A stretch of DNA of 21,433 nt. It comes from JBBSHJ01 sp038253135. Its GTDB lineage: Bacteria > Actinomycetota > Actinomycetes > Mycobacteriales > QHCD01. The notes below the pieces were generated by a model. It saw only the letters and a list, made by a program, of their open reading frames with translations, did no database searches and was not told where the DNA came from. Positions 7,240 to 14,142 of this stretch are shown one piece after another (position 1 is the stretch's first letter; each line of letters begins with the position of its first letter). The stretch lies in assembly GCA_038253135.1 (NCBI GenBank), contig JBBSHJ010000054.1, forward strand, positions 1-21,433, in the 5' to 3' direction. The translations under genes and the position numbers were made by a program.

Positions 7240-8892
7240 ATGAACCTGCCCATCCGTGAGCAAACGGACAGCCGCGCAGCCACCCGCCTGTCCACCGCGC
7301 CGGAGGAATCCCGCCCCGGCCGCGTTCCCCGCGGTGCCGGCGGTCTCGCGATCCTGCTGCGCGGATGGCGGCGGCTGACCAGCATGCGCACCGCGCTCGT
7401 CCTGCTCCTGGTCCTGGCCATGGCCGCCCTGCCGGGCTCGCTTCTGCCGCAGCAGCGGCTGAACCCCTTCAAGGTGGCCGCCTTCCTCCGCCAGCATCCC
7501 ACGCTCGGCCCGATCTACCAGCGGCTCGGGTTCTTCGACGTGTTCGCGGCACCGTGGTTCGCCGCCGTCTATCTGCTGCTGTTCGTGTCCTTGATCGGCT
7601 GCCTGATCCCGCGGCTCCGGCTCCATCTGCGCGCCCTGCTGCGTCGGCCACCGGCCGCGCCGAGCCGACTGGACCGCCTGCCGCATCAGCGCGGGTTTGA
7701 CGCCGCCACGCCGACGACTCAGCTGCACGCAGCGGCTCTCGCGCTCTTGCGCCGCAAACACTGGCGGATCCGCCGCGGCACCGAGCCGGCGGGCGTGCTG
7801 ACGATCAGCGCCGAGAAGGGCTACCTCCGCGAGACCGGAAATTTGATCTTTCACCTTGCACTGGTTCTGCTGCTGCTCGGCATGGCCATCGGCAAGCTCT
7901 ACGGCTATTCGGGCACCGTCGTGGTGCAGGCCAACGCCGGCTTTTGTAACACCGTCTCGCAGTTCGACAGCTTCAGCGCCGGCCCGTGGGTCAACCAAGC
8001 ACGGTTGACGCCGCTGTGCGTCACCTTGAAGAAGTTCTCCGCCGACTACACCAGCGCCGGGATCGCCTCGCAATTTCGCGCCGACATCGCCTACACCACC
8101 AACCGCGACGGAACCGACGCCACGCCATACCGGCTCGAGGTCAACCATCCGCTGCGCCGCGGCGGGAACCGGCTCTACCTGCTCGGTCACGGCTTCTCGC
8201 CGCAGTTCACCATCCGCGACCCCGCCGGGGACGTCTTCGATCGCGTCAGCGCGCCGTTCCTGCCCCAGGATGGCAACCTCACCTCCTCCGGGGTCCTCAA
8301 GCTGCCGGACGCCCGGCCGCAGCAACTGGCCATCGAAGGGGTGTTCGCCCCGAGCGCCATCTTCGACCCCGCCGGCCGGCTGGTCTCCGCGTCGCCGGTA
8401 CCGAATCGACCGGCGATTGCCATCTTCGTCGATCGCGGCGACCTCGGCCTCGACGCCGGCCAGCCACAATCGGTGTACTCCATCGACCCGGCGCAGTTCA
8501 GCCGCGGCCTGCTGCGCCGGGTCGCCGCCCGCACCCTGCGCCCCGGCGAGTCCATGACCCTCGCCGACGGCACCCGCATCACCTTCAGCGGCTACACCCA
8601 ATGGGCCAACCTGCAGGTCTCGCACGACCCAGCGCAAAGCCTGGTGCTGCTCGCGGCTGTGCTGATCGTGGCCGGACTGCTGTCCTCCCTGCGGGTCCGG
8701 CGACGCCGACTCTGGCTTCGCATCACCCCGACCGGCGCAGGCGGCTGCACGGTCCAGGTCGGCGGGCTCTCCCGCAGCGACCCGGCCGGCAACGAGCGCG
8801 AGTTCACCGCGCTCACCGAGCGAATACGCGCGGTTGACGGGGTGATGGGAGGAAGTGAGCCACCGACCTCCAGCGCTCTCACACGTAGCTGA
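7240..8892 (+). CDS. resB: Cytochrome c biogenesis protein ResB (Ccs1)
   Basis: Partner of CcsB in the haem lyase/translocation complex of system II. Membrane segments lie at about residues 50-70 (ending in the family-type GSLLPQQ), 105-125, 200-222 (with His205 in GNLIFHLAL, a likely haem-handling residue) and 466-485. Between the last two is the large extracytoplasmic domain typical of Ccs1. At 550 aa the size is normal. ATG 7240 follows the ccdA stop by one base. The last four codons and the stop (8881-8892) run into a 29-base copy of the 3' end of the multicopper oxidase gene, so the extreme C-terminus may have been reset by a rearrangement without loss of the domain. Confidence 0.93.
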   Translation: MNLPIREQTDSRAATRLSTAPEESRPGRVPRGAGGLAILLRGWRRLTSMRTALVLLLVLAMAALPGSLLPQQRLNPFKVAAFLRQHPTLGPIYQRLGFFDVFAAPWFAAVYLLLFVSLIGCLIPRLRLHLRALLRRPPAAPSRLDRLPHQRGFDAATPTTQLHAAALALLRRKHWRIRRGTEPAGVLTISAEKGYLRETGNLIFHLALVLLLLGMAIGKLYGYSGTVVVQANAGFCNTVSQFDSFSAGPWVNQARLTPLCVTLKKFSADYTSAGIASQFRADIAYTTNRDGTDATPYRLEVNHPLRRGGNRLYLLGHGFSPQFTIRDPAGDVFDRVSAPFLPQDGNLTSSGVLKLPDARPQQLAIEGVFAPSAIFDPAGRLVSASPVPNRPAIAIFVDRGDLGLDAGQPQSVYSIDPAQFSRGLLRRVAARTLRPGESMTLADGTRITFSGYTQWANLQVSHDPAQSLVLLAAVLIVAGLLSSLRVRRRRLWLRITPTGAGGCTVQVGGLSRSDPAGNEREFTALTERIRAVDGVMGGSEPPTSSALTRS

Positions 8893-8913
8893 GCACGCCA
8901 TCATCCCGGCCGC
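8885..8913 (+). repeat. 29-bp copy of the multicopper oxidase 3' end
   Basis: GTAGCTGAGCACG followed by CCATCATCCCGGCCGC. The same 30 bases with one extra G occur at 9138-9167, where they encode the last codons of the oxidase (AAGMMAVLSY on the minus strand). The copy includes the resB stop codon. Flanking sequences do not match, so this is a scar, not a long duplication. Confidence 0.75.
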
Positions 8914-9131
8914 GCCGGTTCGTCGCGCATCGGCGTCGCCCGGCGCCGATGTCCCACATTTCGACACGTCGGGCGCAGGGGCAAAGAAACCCGAGAGACT
9001 TCGTCCGGTCGGCCGACCTCGCGCCGATCAGCCGCACCGTCTAGGTCTACTGAGCGACCACCCCGTCGGCAGGACAGAGCCGACAAATGGCAGAGGCCAT
9101 TTCGCTACGCGAGCACCTGACGACTGCGTTG
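8914..9131. other. Non-coding spacer downstream of resB
   Basis: About 220 bases between the two copies of the oxidase-end repeat. Both strands were read; the open frames here have no recognisable domain, start signal or family feature. I see nothing functional in it. Confidence 0.5.
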
Positions 9132-9522
9132 TCATCGGTAGCTGAGCACGGCCATCATCCCGGCCGCCGAATGATAGGAGTTGTGGCAATGGGTCAGCCA
9201 CTGGCCGGGGTTGTCGGCGTCGAGGAAGACCGTGACCGTCTCGTGAGGTTTCACAATGACGGTGTCCTTGCGGGGTCCGGTCTTACCGACCTGGAAGGTG
9301 TGGCCATGCGGGGTGCATGGGGTGCATGGGGTCGTTGACGTAGTTGATCTGGATGCGCTGACACCGCCGAACGTCGTACGTCGTCGAAACGGGGTTCCGA
9401 TCGTCGTAGTGGTGGCCATTGATACCCCAATCGTATTTCGCCATGCTGCCGGTCAGGCGCAGGGTGTGCACGCGGTCAACTGTCCGGTCGGGCAGCTGGA
9501 CCGCCGGATCGGCGCAGGTCAT
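9132..9522 (-). pseudogene. Multicopper oxidase, C-terminal fragment
   Basis: The 3' part of a periplasmic Tat-exported multicopper oxidase of the mycobacterial MmcO/CueO type, which oxidises Cu(I). Two frames must be joined. The first reads DRTVDRVHTLRLTGSMAKYD and DDRNPV. After a disturbance around 9310-9340, caused by a repeated GGTGCATGG, the second reads HGHTFQVGKTGPRKDTVIV and PGQWLTHCHNSYHSAAGMM, ending at 9132. The HCHxxxHxxxGM copper site is intact, while the preceding HPxHLHGH site is scrambled. The domain 1-2 part is not next to it. The matching N-terminal fragment lies at 11800-12025 in the same orientation, on the far side of an inserted plus-strand operon. Confidence 0.85.
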
Positions 9523-9615
9523 CTTCGACTCGATGACCGGCCGGTGAGCCGCAAGCTGAGACCTGGCTGCTGGAACCCATCTTTGGCCGGCGCAAATGCG
9601 ATCCTAGTAAACCGA

Positions 9616-9627
9616 TATCATCGTCTC
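9616..9627 (+). promoter_or_regulatory. Leaderless promoter of the arsR-CDF operon
   Basis: TATCAT (9616-9621) is followed by 6 bases and then the ATG of arsR, the spacing of a leaderless actinobacterial transcript. A small dyad CGAT-ATC-ATCG overlaps it and could be part of an ArsR-type operator. No good -35 is visible. Confidence 0.5.
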
Positions 9628-10005
9628 ATGGCGATTGCTACGACTCATGGCGATGCATGCAAGGTGGACCTGTCCGCCGCGGTGGCGCTGTTTCGCAGCT
9701 TGGGTGATCCGACCCGGCTCGCGATCGTGCACGAGCTGGCGGCCGGTGAGCGTCGGGTGCGGGATCTGACCCGAGCCTTGGGGTTAGCGCAGTCCACGGT
9801 GTCGGCGCATCTGGCGGGTCTGCGAGACTGCCAGCTCGTCGAGTCGCGGCCGGTCGGTCGCCAGTCGCTCTACCGGCTGACGCAGCCGGCGCTGCTGGGC
9901 CTGTTGAGCGCAGCGGAGCAGCTGCTGGCCGACACTGGCAACGCGGTGGATCTGTGTCCGGCCTACGGCCACGCCGACGCTGCCGATACGACTGCCACCG
10001 CATGA
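9628..10005 (+). CDS. ArsR/SmtB-family metal-sensing repressor
   Basis: Winged-helix metal sensor that probably represses the two transporter genes behind it until metal (Zn, Cd, Co or Ni type) binds. The family core is clear: ALFRSLGDPTRLAIVHEL, then RVRDLTRALGLAQSTVSAHLAGLRDCQLVESRPVGRQSLYRL. Possible ligands are Cys11 (DACKVDL), the Cys in LRDC at the end of the recognition helix, and a C-terminal DLCPAYGHADA. That layout has some likeness to CmtR-type Cd/Pb sensors but lacks the CxxxC of CmtR, so I leave the metal open. Total 125 aa. ATG 9628 was chosen for its leaderless promoter and because the upstream frame shows no homology. The stop overlaps the next gene by ATGA. Confidence 0.9.
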   Translation: MAIATTHGDACKVDLSAAVALFRSLGDPTRLAIVHELAAGERRVRDLTRALGLAQSTVSAHLAGLRDCQLVESRPVGRQSLYRLTQPALLGLLSAAEQLLADTGNAVDLCPAYGHADAADTTATA

Positions 10006-10967
10006 CCCGCACCGAGCAAAACGACCAGGATGGGTCTGCTGATGGCGCAGGGCATGAGCACGGCAGCGGCCACGAGCATGGCATCGGCCCGAACGCGGAC
10101 CGCCGCTACCTGATCATTGCGCTGGCCCTACTGGTCGCGTTCATGATCACAGAGGTGGCCGTGGCGTTCGCGTCTGGCTCGCTGGCGTTGCTGTCTGATG
10201 CCGGGCACATGCTGTCCGACGTCGGCGCGATCGGCGCCTCACTGTGGGCGATGAGCCTGGCGCCCCGCCCCGCCGCCGGTGCCTGGACATTCGGATGGAA
10301 ACGCGCGGAGATCCTATCCGCGGCCGGTAACGGCATCACGCTGCTGGTCGTGTCGGGCATCGTCGCGTTCGAAGCGATCCGGCGCCTGATTCATCCACCC
10401 GCCGTCGAGGGCGGCCCGGTCCTGGTCGTCGCCCTGGTCGGTGTCGCGATCAACATCGCCGTGGCCTGGGTGTTGGCCAGGGCCAACCGGTCCTCACTGA
10501 ACGTCGAGGGCGCCTACCAGCACATCCTCACCGACCTCTACGGCTTCATCGGCACCGTCGTGGCCGCCATCGTCATCCTGACCACCGGCTTCAACCGAGC
10601 CGACGCCATCGCCTCGCTGATCGTGGTCGCGCTGATGCTGAAAGCTGCCTACGGGCTGCTGCGCGACTCCGGGCGGGTACTGCTGGAGGCCGCCCCCGAG
10701 GGCCTCGACCTCGCCGACGTGCGGACCCATCTGCGGGAAAGCGATCACGTGCACGACGTGCACGATCTGCACGTCTGGACCGTCACCTCGAACCTGCCCA
10801 CCTTGTCCGCGCACGTCGTGATCGATGATTCGTGCTTCCACGACGGGCACGCCCCGCAACTGCTGGACGAGCTGCAGGGCTGCCTGGTCGGGCACTTCGA
10901 CGTCGAGCACTCCACCTTCCAGCTCGAACCCGCCCGCCACGCAGGCCACGAACCCGGAACCCACTGA
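10002..10967 (+). CDS. Cation diffusion facilitator (CzcD/ZitB-type) exporter
   Basis: Six-TM proton antiporter exporting Zn(II), Cd(II) or Co(II) from the cytoplasm. A histidine-rich N-terminus (GHEHGSGHEHG, residues 17-27) comes first. TM2 has SDAGHMLSD (His69, Asp73) and TM5 has YQHILTDLYG, the two HxxxD pairs of the zinc-type transport site. The cytoplasmic C-terminal domain with VHDVHDLHVWTVTSNLPTLSAHVV is complete. At 321 aa it is of normal length. ATG 10002 overlaps the arsR stop, and its own stop overlaps the next ATG (TGATG). The three genes form a tight self-contained efflux cassette that lies inside the remains of a multicopper oxidase gene. Confidence 0.94.
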   Translation: MTRTEQNDQDGSADGAGHEHGSGHEHGIGPNADRRYLIIALALLVAFMITEVAVAFASGSLALLSDAGHMLSDVGAIGASLWAMSLAPRPAAGAWTFGWKRAEILSAAGNGITLLVVSGIVAFEAIRRLIHPPAVEGGPVLVVALVGVAINIAVAWVLARANRSSLNVEGAYQHILTDLYGFIGTVVAAIVILTTGFNRADAIASLIVVALMLKAAYGLLRDSGRVLLEAAPEGLDLADVRTHLRESDHVHDVHDLHVWTVTSNLPTLSAHVVIDDSCFHDGHAPQLLDELQGCLVGHFDVEHSTFQLEPARHAGHEPGTH

Positions 10968-11680
10968 TGACCGTCGAGCCGTCAAAGACACAGCATCTGA
11001 CCCTGCTGCCCTCCCCTCCTGCGAAGCCAGACCACTCCGCGGACGCAGCGTGCTGCGAATCCTGCGCCGCGACACCGGATGATCCAGGCTGGGGTCGGGC
11101 CGCCGGCTACGCCCGACTGTTGTCCTGGGCCTCGCTGATCTGGATGACCGGCGAAGGCGTGCTCGGGCTGATCGCAGGATTGCAGGCCGGGTCGATCTCA
11201 CTGCTCGGGTGGGCGCTTGGCTCGGTCATCGAGGGACTTGCCTCGGTGATCGTGATCTGGCGATTCACCGGCGCGCGCACCTTGTCCGAGACCGCTGAAG
11301 GCCGCGCCCAGAAGGCGGTCGCGGTGTCTTTCTTCCTCCTCGCCCCCTACATGGCCATCGAGGCCATCCGCGACCTGGCCGGCGCTCACCTCGCCCAGAC
11401 CACTGGACTTGGGATAGCGGTCACCGCCGCCAGCCTGCTGGTCATGCCAGGCCTCGGCATCGTCAAGAAGCGACTCGGCGCACGACTCGGCTCCGGCGCG
11501 ACGGCCGGCGAGGGCGTGCAGAACCTGCTCTGCGCTGGCCAAGCCGCCGCAGTGCTGATCGGCCTCGCCGCCACCGCCGCGTTCGGCTGGAGCTGGGTCG
11601 ACCCAGCCATCGCTCTACTGCTCGCGGCGTGGGCCATCCGCGAGGGCATCGAAGCCTGGCGCGGCAACGACTGCTGTTGA
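10967..11680 (+). CDS. CDF-like cation transporter without cytoplasmic domain
   Basis: Membrane protein of 237 aa distantly resembling the transmembrane part of CDF transporters and found as the third gene of ArsR-CDF operons. A cysteine-rich cytosolic N-terminus (ADAACCESCAA, residues 26-36) precedes about six hydrophobic segments. The last of these is WVDPAIALLLAAWAIREGIEAW, which resembles the CDF helix with a DP..AL pattern. The chain then ends in RGNDCC with no cytoplasmic metal-binding domain. Cysteine pairs at both ends are unusual and could be metal hand-over sites. It is translationally coupled to the exporter before it. Substrate unknown; a helper or second exporter of the cassette is the best guess. 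Confidence 0.75.
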   Translation: MTVEPSKTQHLTLLPSPPAKPDHSADAACCESCAATPDDPGWGRAAGYARLLSWASLIWMTGEGVLGLIAGLQAGSISLLGWALGSVIEGLASVIVIWRFTGARTLSETAEGRAQKAVAVSFFLLAPYMAIEAIRDLAGAHLAQTTGLGIAVTAASLLVMPGLGIVKKRLGARLGSGATAGEGVQNLLCAGQAAAVLIGLAATAAFGWSWVDPAIALLLAAWAIREGIEAWRGNDCC

Positions 11681-11710
11681 GCTCACGCATCCACGGCGCG
11701 ACCCTCGCGC

Positions 11711-11726
11711 CCACCCATCGGGGTGG
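11711..11726 (+). terminator. Small hairpin after the efflux operon
   Basis: CCACCC-ATCG-GGGTGG, a perfect 6-bp stem with a 4-base loop 30 bases beyond the last transporter gene. It has no T tract and is only weakly supported as a terminator. Confidence 0.35.
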
Positions 11727-11799
11727 ATCACGACAAGCAGGCGGGGCCGAATCAAGCCGTCACAACGGGGCCCGAACGCCTCGACAGAACCACACTGAG

Positions 11800-12025
11800 T
11801 GTTGACGTGATCGTGCGGCCGCCGCTCGGCCGGCCGTTCTCGACGTGCTGAACGAGCGGGCTGGTGGGCATCACCCGCCGACTCGGCGTGGATGATCGCG
11901 CGGTGCTGGACTTTCGTTGGGAGTTTCCCCCCGCAGGCGCCGAGCAGGGTCGGACCGCCGCCAATTGCCAGGCCTCCCAGGACAGCACGTCGATCCAGGC
12001 GGCCATTCCAAGTGTTCGTGTCCAT
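11800..12025 (-). pseudogene. Multicopper oxidase, N-terminal fragment
   Basis: Start of a Tat-exported oxidase. From ATG 12025 the translation has a twin-arginine signal, DRRAVLGGLAIGGG, and a lipobox-like LLGACGG, then KLPTKVQ and AIIHAESA. In a neighbouring frame it continues as NGRPSGGRTITSTLSV, which matches the start of domain 1 in MmcO-type oxidases (SGRTVTATL). Homology then stops near 11800. TATCGT lies 7 bases before the ATG, a leaderless promoter. The C-terminal part of apparently the same gene is at 9132-9522, same strand. About 290 codons are missing and a foreign plus-strand operon sits between, so the gene is dead. Confidence 0.75.
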
Positions 12026-12184
12026 TCATCGCACGATACGTCGGCGCGGTATGCGTTTCATTTCTTGGTTGCGCCTAGTCTAGCGCTGCTGACAGGACAG
12101 ATTATGGTGGCGCCGCGCCGGCGGCCTCCGGCGCATGTCGCAAACGGCGCGATGAACCGGTCGCGACCCACCATACGAGACCAG
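12026..12184. other. Intergenic region upstream of the oxidase remnant
   Basis: Holds the leaderless -10 of the dead oxidase gene (TATCGT, 12038-12033) and the 3' flank of the small membrane protein gene. No further coding potential seen on either strand. Confidence 0.4.
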
Positions 12185-12508
12185 CTACTTGGTGATTTGC
12201 CGCCCGGCGAGGACGAGCCCAATGACAAACAAGACGCCCGCCATGGGAAAGCCGATGAGCAGATCGCGAAGCCCAAAGCTCGGAAGCACGGCCACGTCCG
12301 CGAGATGCTCGTACACATGCGCGAGGGCCATCAAGACGCCCAGGACCATCAACGTCGTACCGGCAATGCGGTAGCGACGCAGCTTGCGGTAAGCATCGGT
12401 GTAGGCCGTCTTGGTCGGCTTCTTGCTCTCCCGATGCAGGTTGCCGGCCGTTGCACGCTGCCGCTCGCGGCGCTCCCGGTTGGTCTTGACCTTCGGCACG
12501 TCCACCAC
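12185..12508 (-). CDS. Small membrane protein under the putative BlaI operator
   Basis: I do not recognise a family. The 107-aa product has a very basic cytosolic N-terminus (KVKTNRERRERQR, KKPTK, YRKLRRYR), then two predicted transmembrane helices at roughly residues 47-66 (AGTTLMVLGVLMALAHVYEHL) and 78-101 (LLIGFPMAGVLFVIGLVLAG), with a short loop between and a basic tail. His and Glu at the end of the first helix (HVYEH) are notable. I chose GTG 12508 because TAGCCT (12521-12516) lies 7 bases before it. TTG 12514 and GTG 12499 are alternatives, so the start is uncertain. It is divergent from the L,D-transpeptidase gene. The dyad at 12525-12541 lies directly upstream of its -10. Confidence 0.65.
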   Translation of the reverse strand: MVDVPKVKTNRERRERQRATAGNLHRESKKPTKTAYTDAYRKLRRYRIAGTTLMVLGVLMALAHVYEHLADVAVLPSFGLRDLLIGFPMAGVLFVIGLVLAGRQITK

Positions 12509-12523
12509 TCTCAAAAGGCTACG

Positions 12524-12541
12524 CTACTATGCAGCATCGTA
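12524..12541. promoter_or_regulatory. Putative BlaI operator between small membrane gene and ldt
   Basis: On the minus strand TACGA-TGCTGCA-TAGTAG, the same half-sites as at 2725 and 4813. It is centred just upstream of the -10 of the small membrane gene. Its presence 10 kb from blaI, beyond the inserted efflux cassette, ties this divergent pair to the envelope module. A weaker version (TACTA-GGCTACG-TAATG, 12625-12641) overlaps the ldt promoter. Confidence 0.55.
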
Positions 12542-12627
12542 GACAGTGGCGGTCACCGGATCAACCCGTCGCGCCCGTTGCTGAACACCACGTGGGGCAG
12601 CCGGGACACATACGGCCTAGAAGCTAC

Positions 12628-12649
12628 TAGGCTACGTAATGGATGGAGG
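12628..12649 (+). promoter_or_regulatory. ldt promoter -10 and ribosome-binding site
   Basis: TAGGCT (12628-12633) is a -10 candidate. GGAGG (12645-12649) lies 8 bases before ATG 12658 and decides that start over the in-frame ATG at 12643. Confidence 0.5.
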
Positions 12650-12657
12650 CAGATCAT

Positions 12658-13824
12658 ATGCCCACTCGCCGGCTCACCCGGCTGGGTGTTGTTGCAGCCG
12701 CAGCCACCGTGCTGATTGCGGCGTGTTCTCGCGCCGACGGCCAAGGCGCTGCCGCGCCTTCGTCGAGCACGAGTCCCCGGCGGGCGGTGCATAGCTCCAC
12801 CAATCGAGGGACATCGTCCTCGCAACGATCGACGGTGGGTCGTGCGTCGTCGCCGCCCCACTCGGCGTCGGCTCGTAGCTCCTCCCCGGCCCGCTCGAAG
12901 GTACCTCGTTCATCGTCCCCGCCGCGCTCGGCCGCGAGTCGTGCGTCGTCGCCGTCCCGGTCGAAGTCGACGCGCAGCGCACCGCCGGCGGCGCCGGTGC
13001 ACGTGTCCCTGCTCGAGCACGATGGCGGAACCTATGGCGTCGGCATGCCGATCGTTGCCTACGTCAACCGCAAGGTGACCGACGCAACCGCGTTCGACAA
13101 GGCCACCGCGGTGACGGTGAACGGACAGCCGGCCCGGGGCGCGTGGTACTGGCAGCGCTCGGCGCGGCCGGGTCAAGTTCTCGAGGCACACTACCGGTTG
13201 CAACGGTACTGGCCGGCCCATGCCAGGATCTTCATGCGGCTGCCGATACGTGGCCTGTCGGCAGGACGTGGACTCGCGTACAACGACAACCTGACCCTGT
13301 CGATCGCGGCCGGCCCCGCGAACATCTCCACGGTCAACTGCCGCACCGAACGGATGACCGTGACATCAGACGGCAAAACCGTCCACACCATGCCGACCTC
13401 ATGCGGAAAAGCCGATACGCCCACCTACGCCGGCACCAAAATTGTCATGCAAAAAGGCGAAGACAAACCCGGCACCAACAAATTACGCCGCAACGGCGCC
13501 GTACGTATGGTCTCCAACGATCCGGCCGACCCCTACGACCTGATCGTGCCCTGGTCGGTACGCCTGACCAACTCCGGAGAATTCGTGCACGCCGCGTCCT
13601 GGAACGGTGGCAACATCGGCAGACGCAGCACCTCACATGGATGCACCAACCTCAATGTCAATGCCGCCAAATGGTTCTACCAATTCTCCCGAATCGGCGA
13701 CGTCGTGACCTACACCGACACCCGAGGCAAAACGACGCCGGTCTGGGACGGCTTCGGCGACTGGAACATCACACCCTGGTCGACCTGGCGGGCCGGCGGC
13801 CTCCTGCCATCACACCGGTCGTAG
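12658..13824 (+). CDS. L,D-transpeptidase lipoprotein
   Basis: Cell-wall enzyme that makes 3-3 cross-links in peptidoglycan and is insensitive to most penicillins. A lipoprotein signal ends at VLIAAC (Cys at about residue 22). A Ser/Arg/Pro-rich low-complexity linker runs from about residue 30 to 112. An Ig-like domain follows (LLEHDGGTYGVGMPIVAYVNR, TVNGQPARGAWYW), then the YkuD catalytic domain. The latter has His311 in FVHAASWNGGNIG and the catalytic SHGCTNLN with Cys329. The C-terminal WDGFGDWNITPWSTW tail is typical of mycobacterial-type Ldt enzymes. Total 388 aa. It is divergent from the small membrane gene and shares its putative BlaI site. As a cell-wall enzyme it is a plausible target of a BlaR/BlaI-type sensor. 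Confidence 0.93.
   Translation: MPTRRLTRLGVVAAAATVLIAACSRADGQGAAAPSSSTSPRRAVHSSTNRGTSSSQRSTVGRASSPPHSASARSSSPARSKVPRSSSPPRSAASRASSPSRSKSTRSAPPAAPVHVSLLEHDGGTYGVGMPIVAYVNRKVTDATAFDKATAVTVNGQPARGAWYWQRSARPGQVLEAHYRLQRYWPAHARIFMRLPIRGLSAGRGLAYNDNLTLSIAAGPANISTVNCRTERMTVTSDGKTVHTMPTSCGKADTPTYAGTKIVMQKGEDKPGTNKLRRNGAVRMVSNDPADPYDLIVPWSVRLTNSGEFVHAASWNGGNIGRRSTSHGCTNLNVNAAKWFYQFSRIGDVVTYTDTRGKTTPVWDGFGDWNITPWSTWRAGGLLPSHRS
12760..12972 (+). repeat. Imperfect Ser/Arg-Pro repeats in the ldt linker
   Basis: Recurring RASSPxRS/RSSSPxRS units (for example RASSPPHSAS, RSSSPARSK, RSSSPPRSAA, RASSPSRSK) encode a basic, extended linker. Probably a flexible wall-spanning or wall-binding tether between the lipid anchor and the Ig-like domain. 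Confidence 0.6.
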
Positions 13825-14142
13825 GAGAGCGCTGGACCGACGACGGATAACCGCAGGACCACAAAGACGGAAATTCATCCCGAAATGTCGACCGGTCCCA
13901 CTAGCGCTCGAGCCGGCGCACCACCGGGTTCGGAATCCACGACGTCATGGCTACCACCGCCGCGTGGCGCATGGATCGTCGCAGCCTCCCTGCCGCGGTA
14001 CCACCAACTACAAAGGCAACGCCCCGGCCCGAGGTACTGTGGCGGCGTCTGCCTAACCTAGCCCTAGCGCGGAATGCGGAGACGCCATCGTCGTACCCCA
14101 TGGCAGTCTCCGGTCGTTCTGGTTGAGGTGATGAGCAGGCTA
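13825..14142. other. Intergenic region with no recognised gene
   Basis: About 320 bases between the convergent ldt and SDR genes. A minus-strand open frame crosses it (13901-14197) but overlaps the SDR end, has no start signal and no recognisable motif. No clear terminator seen. It marks the change from the accessory island to ordinary chromosomal genes. Confidence 0.4.

Noticed and set aside
8855..9338. Two plus-strand open frames (8855-9145 and 9087-9338) as small genes
   Set aside because: They are antisense to or overlap the oxidase remnant and the 30-base repeat, with no start signals or motifs.
9605..9609. TAGTA before arsR as another BlaI-type site
   Set aside because: The left half-site is absent at the required distance; the nearby CGAT-ATC-ATCG dyad fits an ArsR-type site better.
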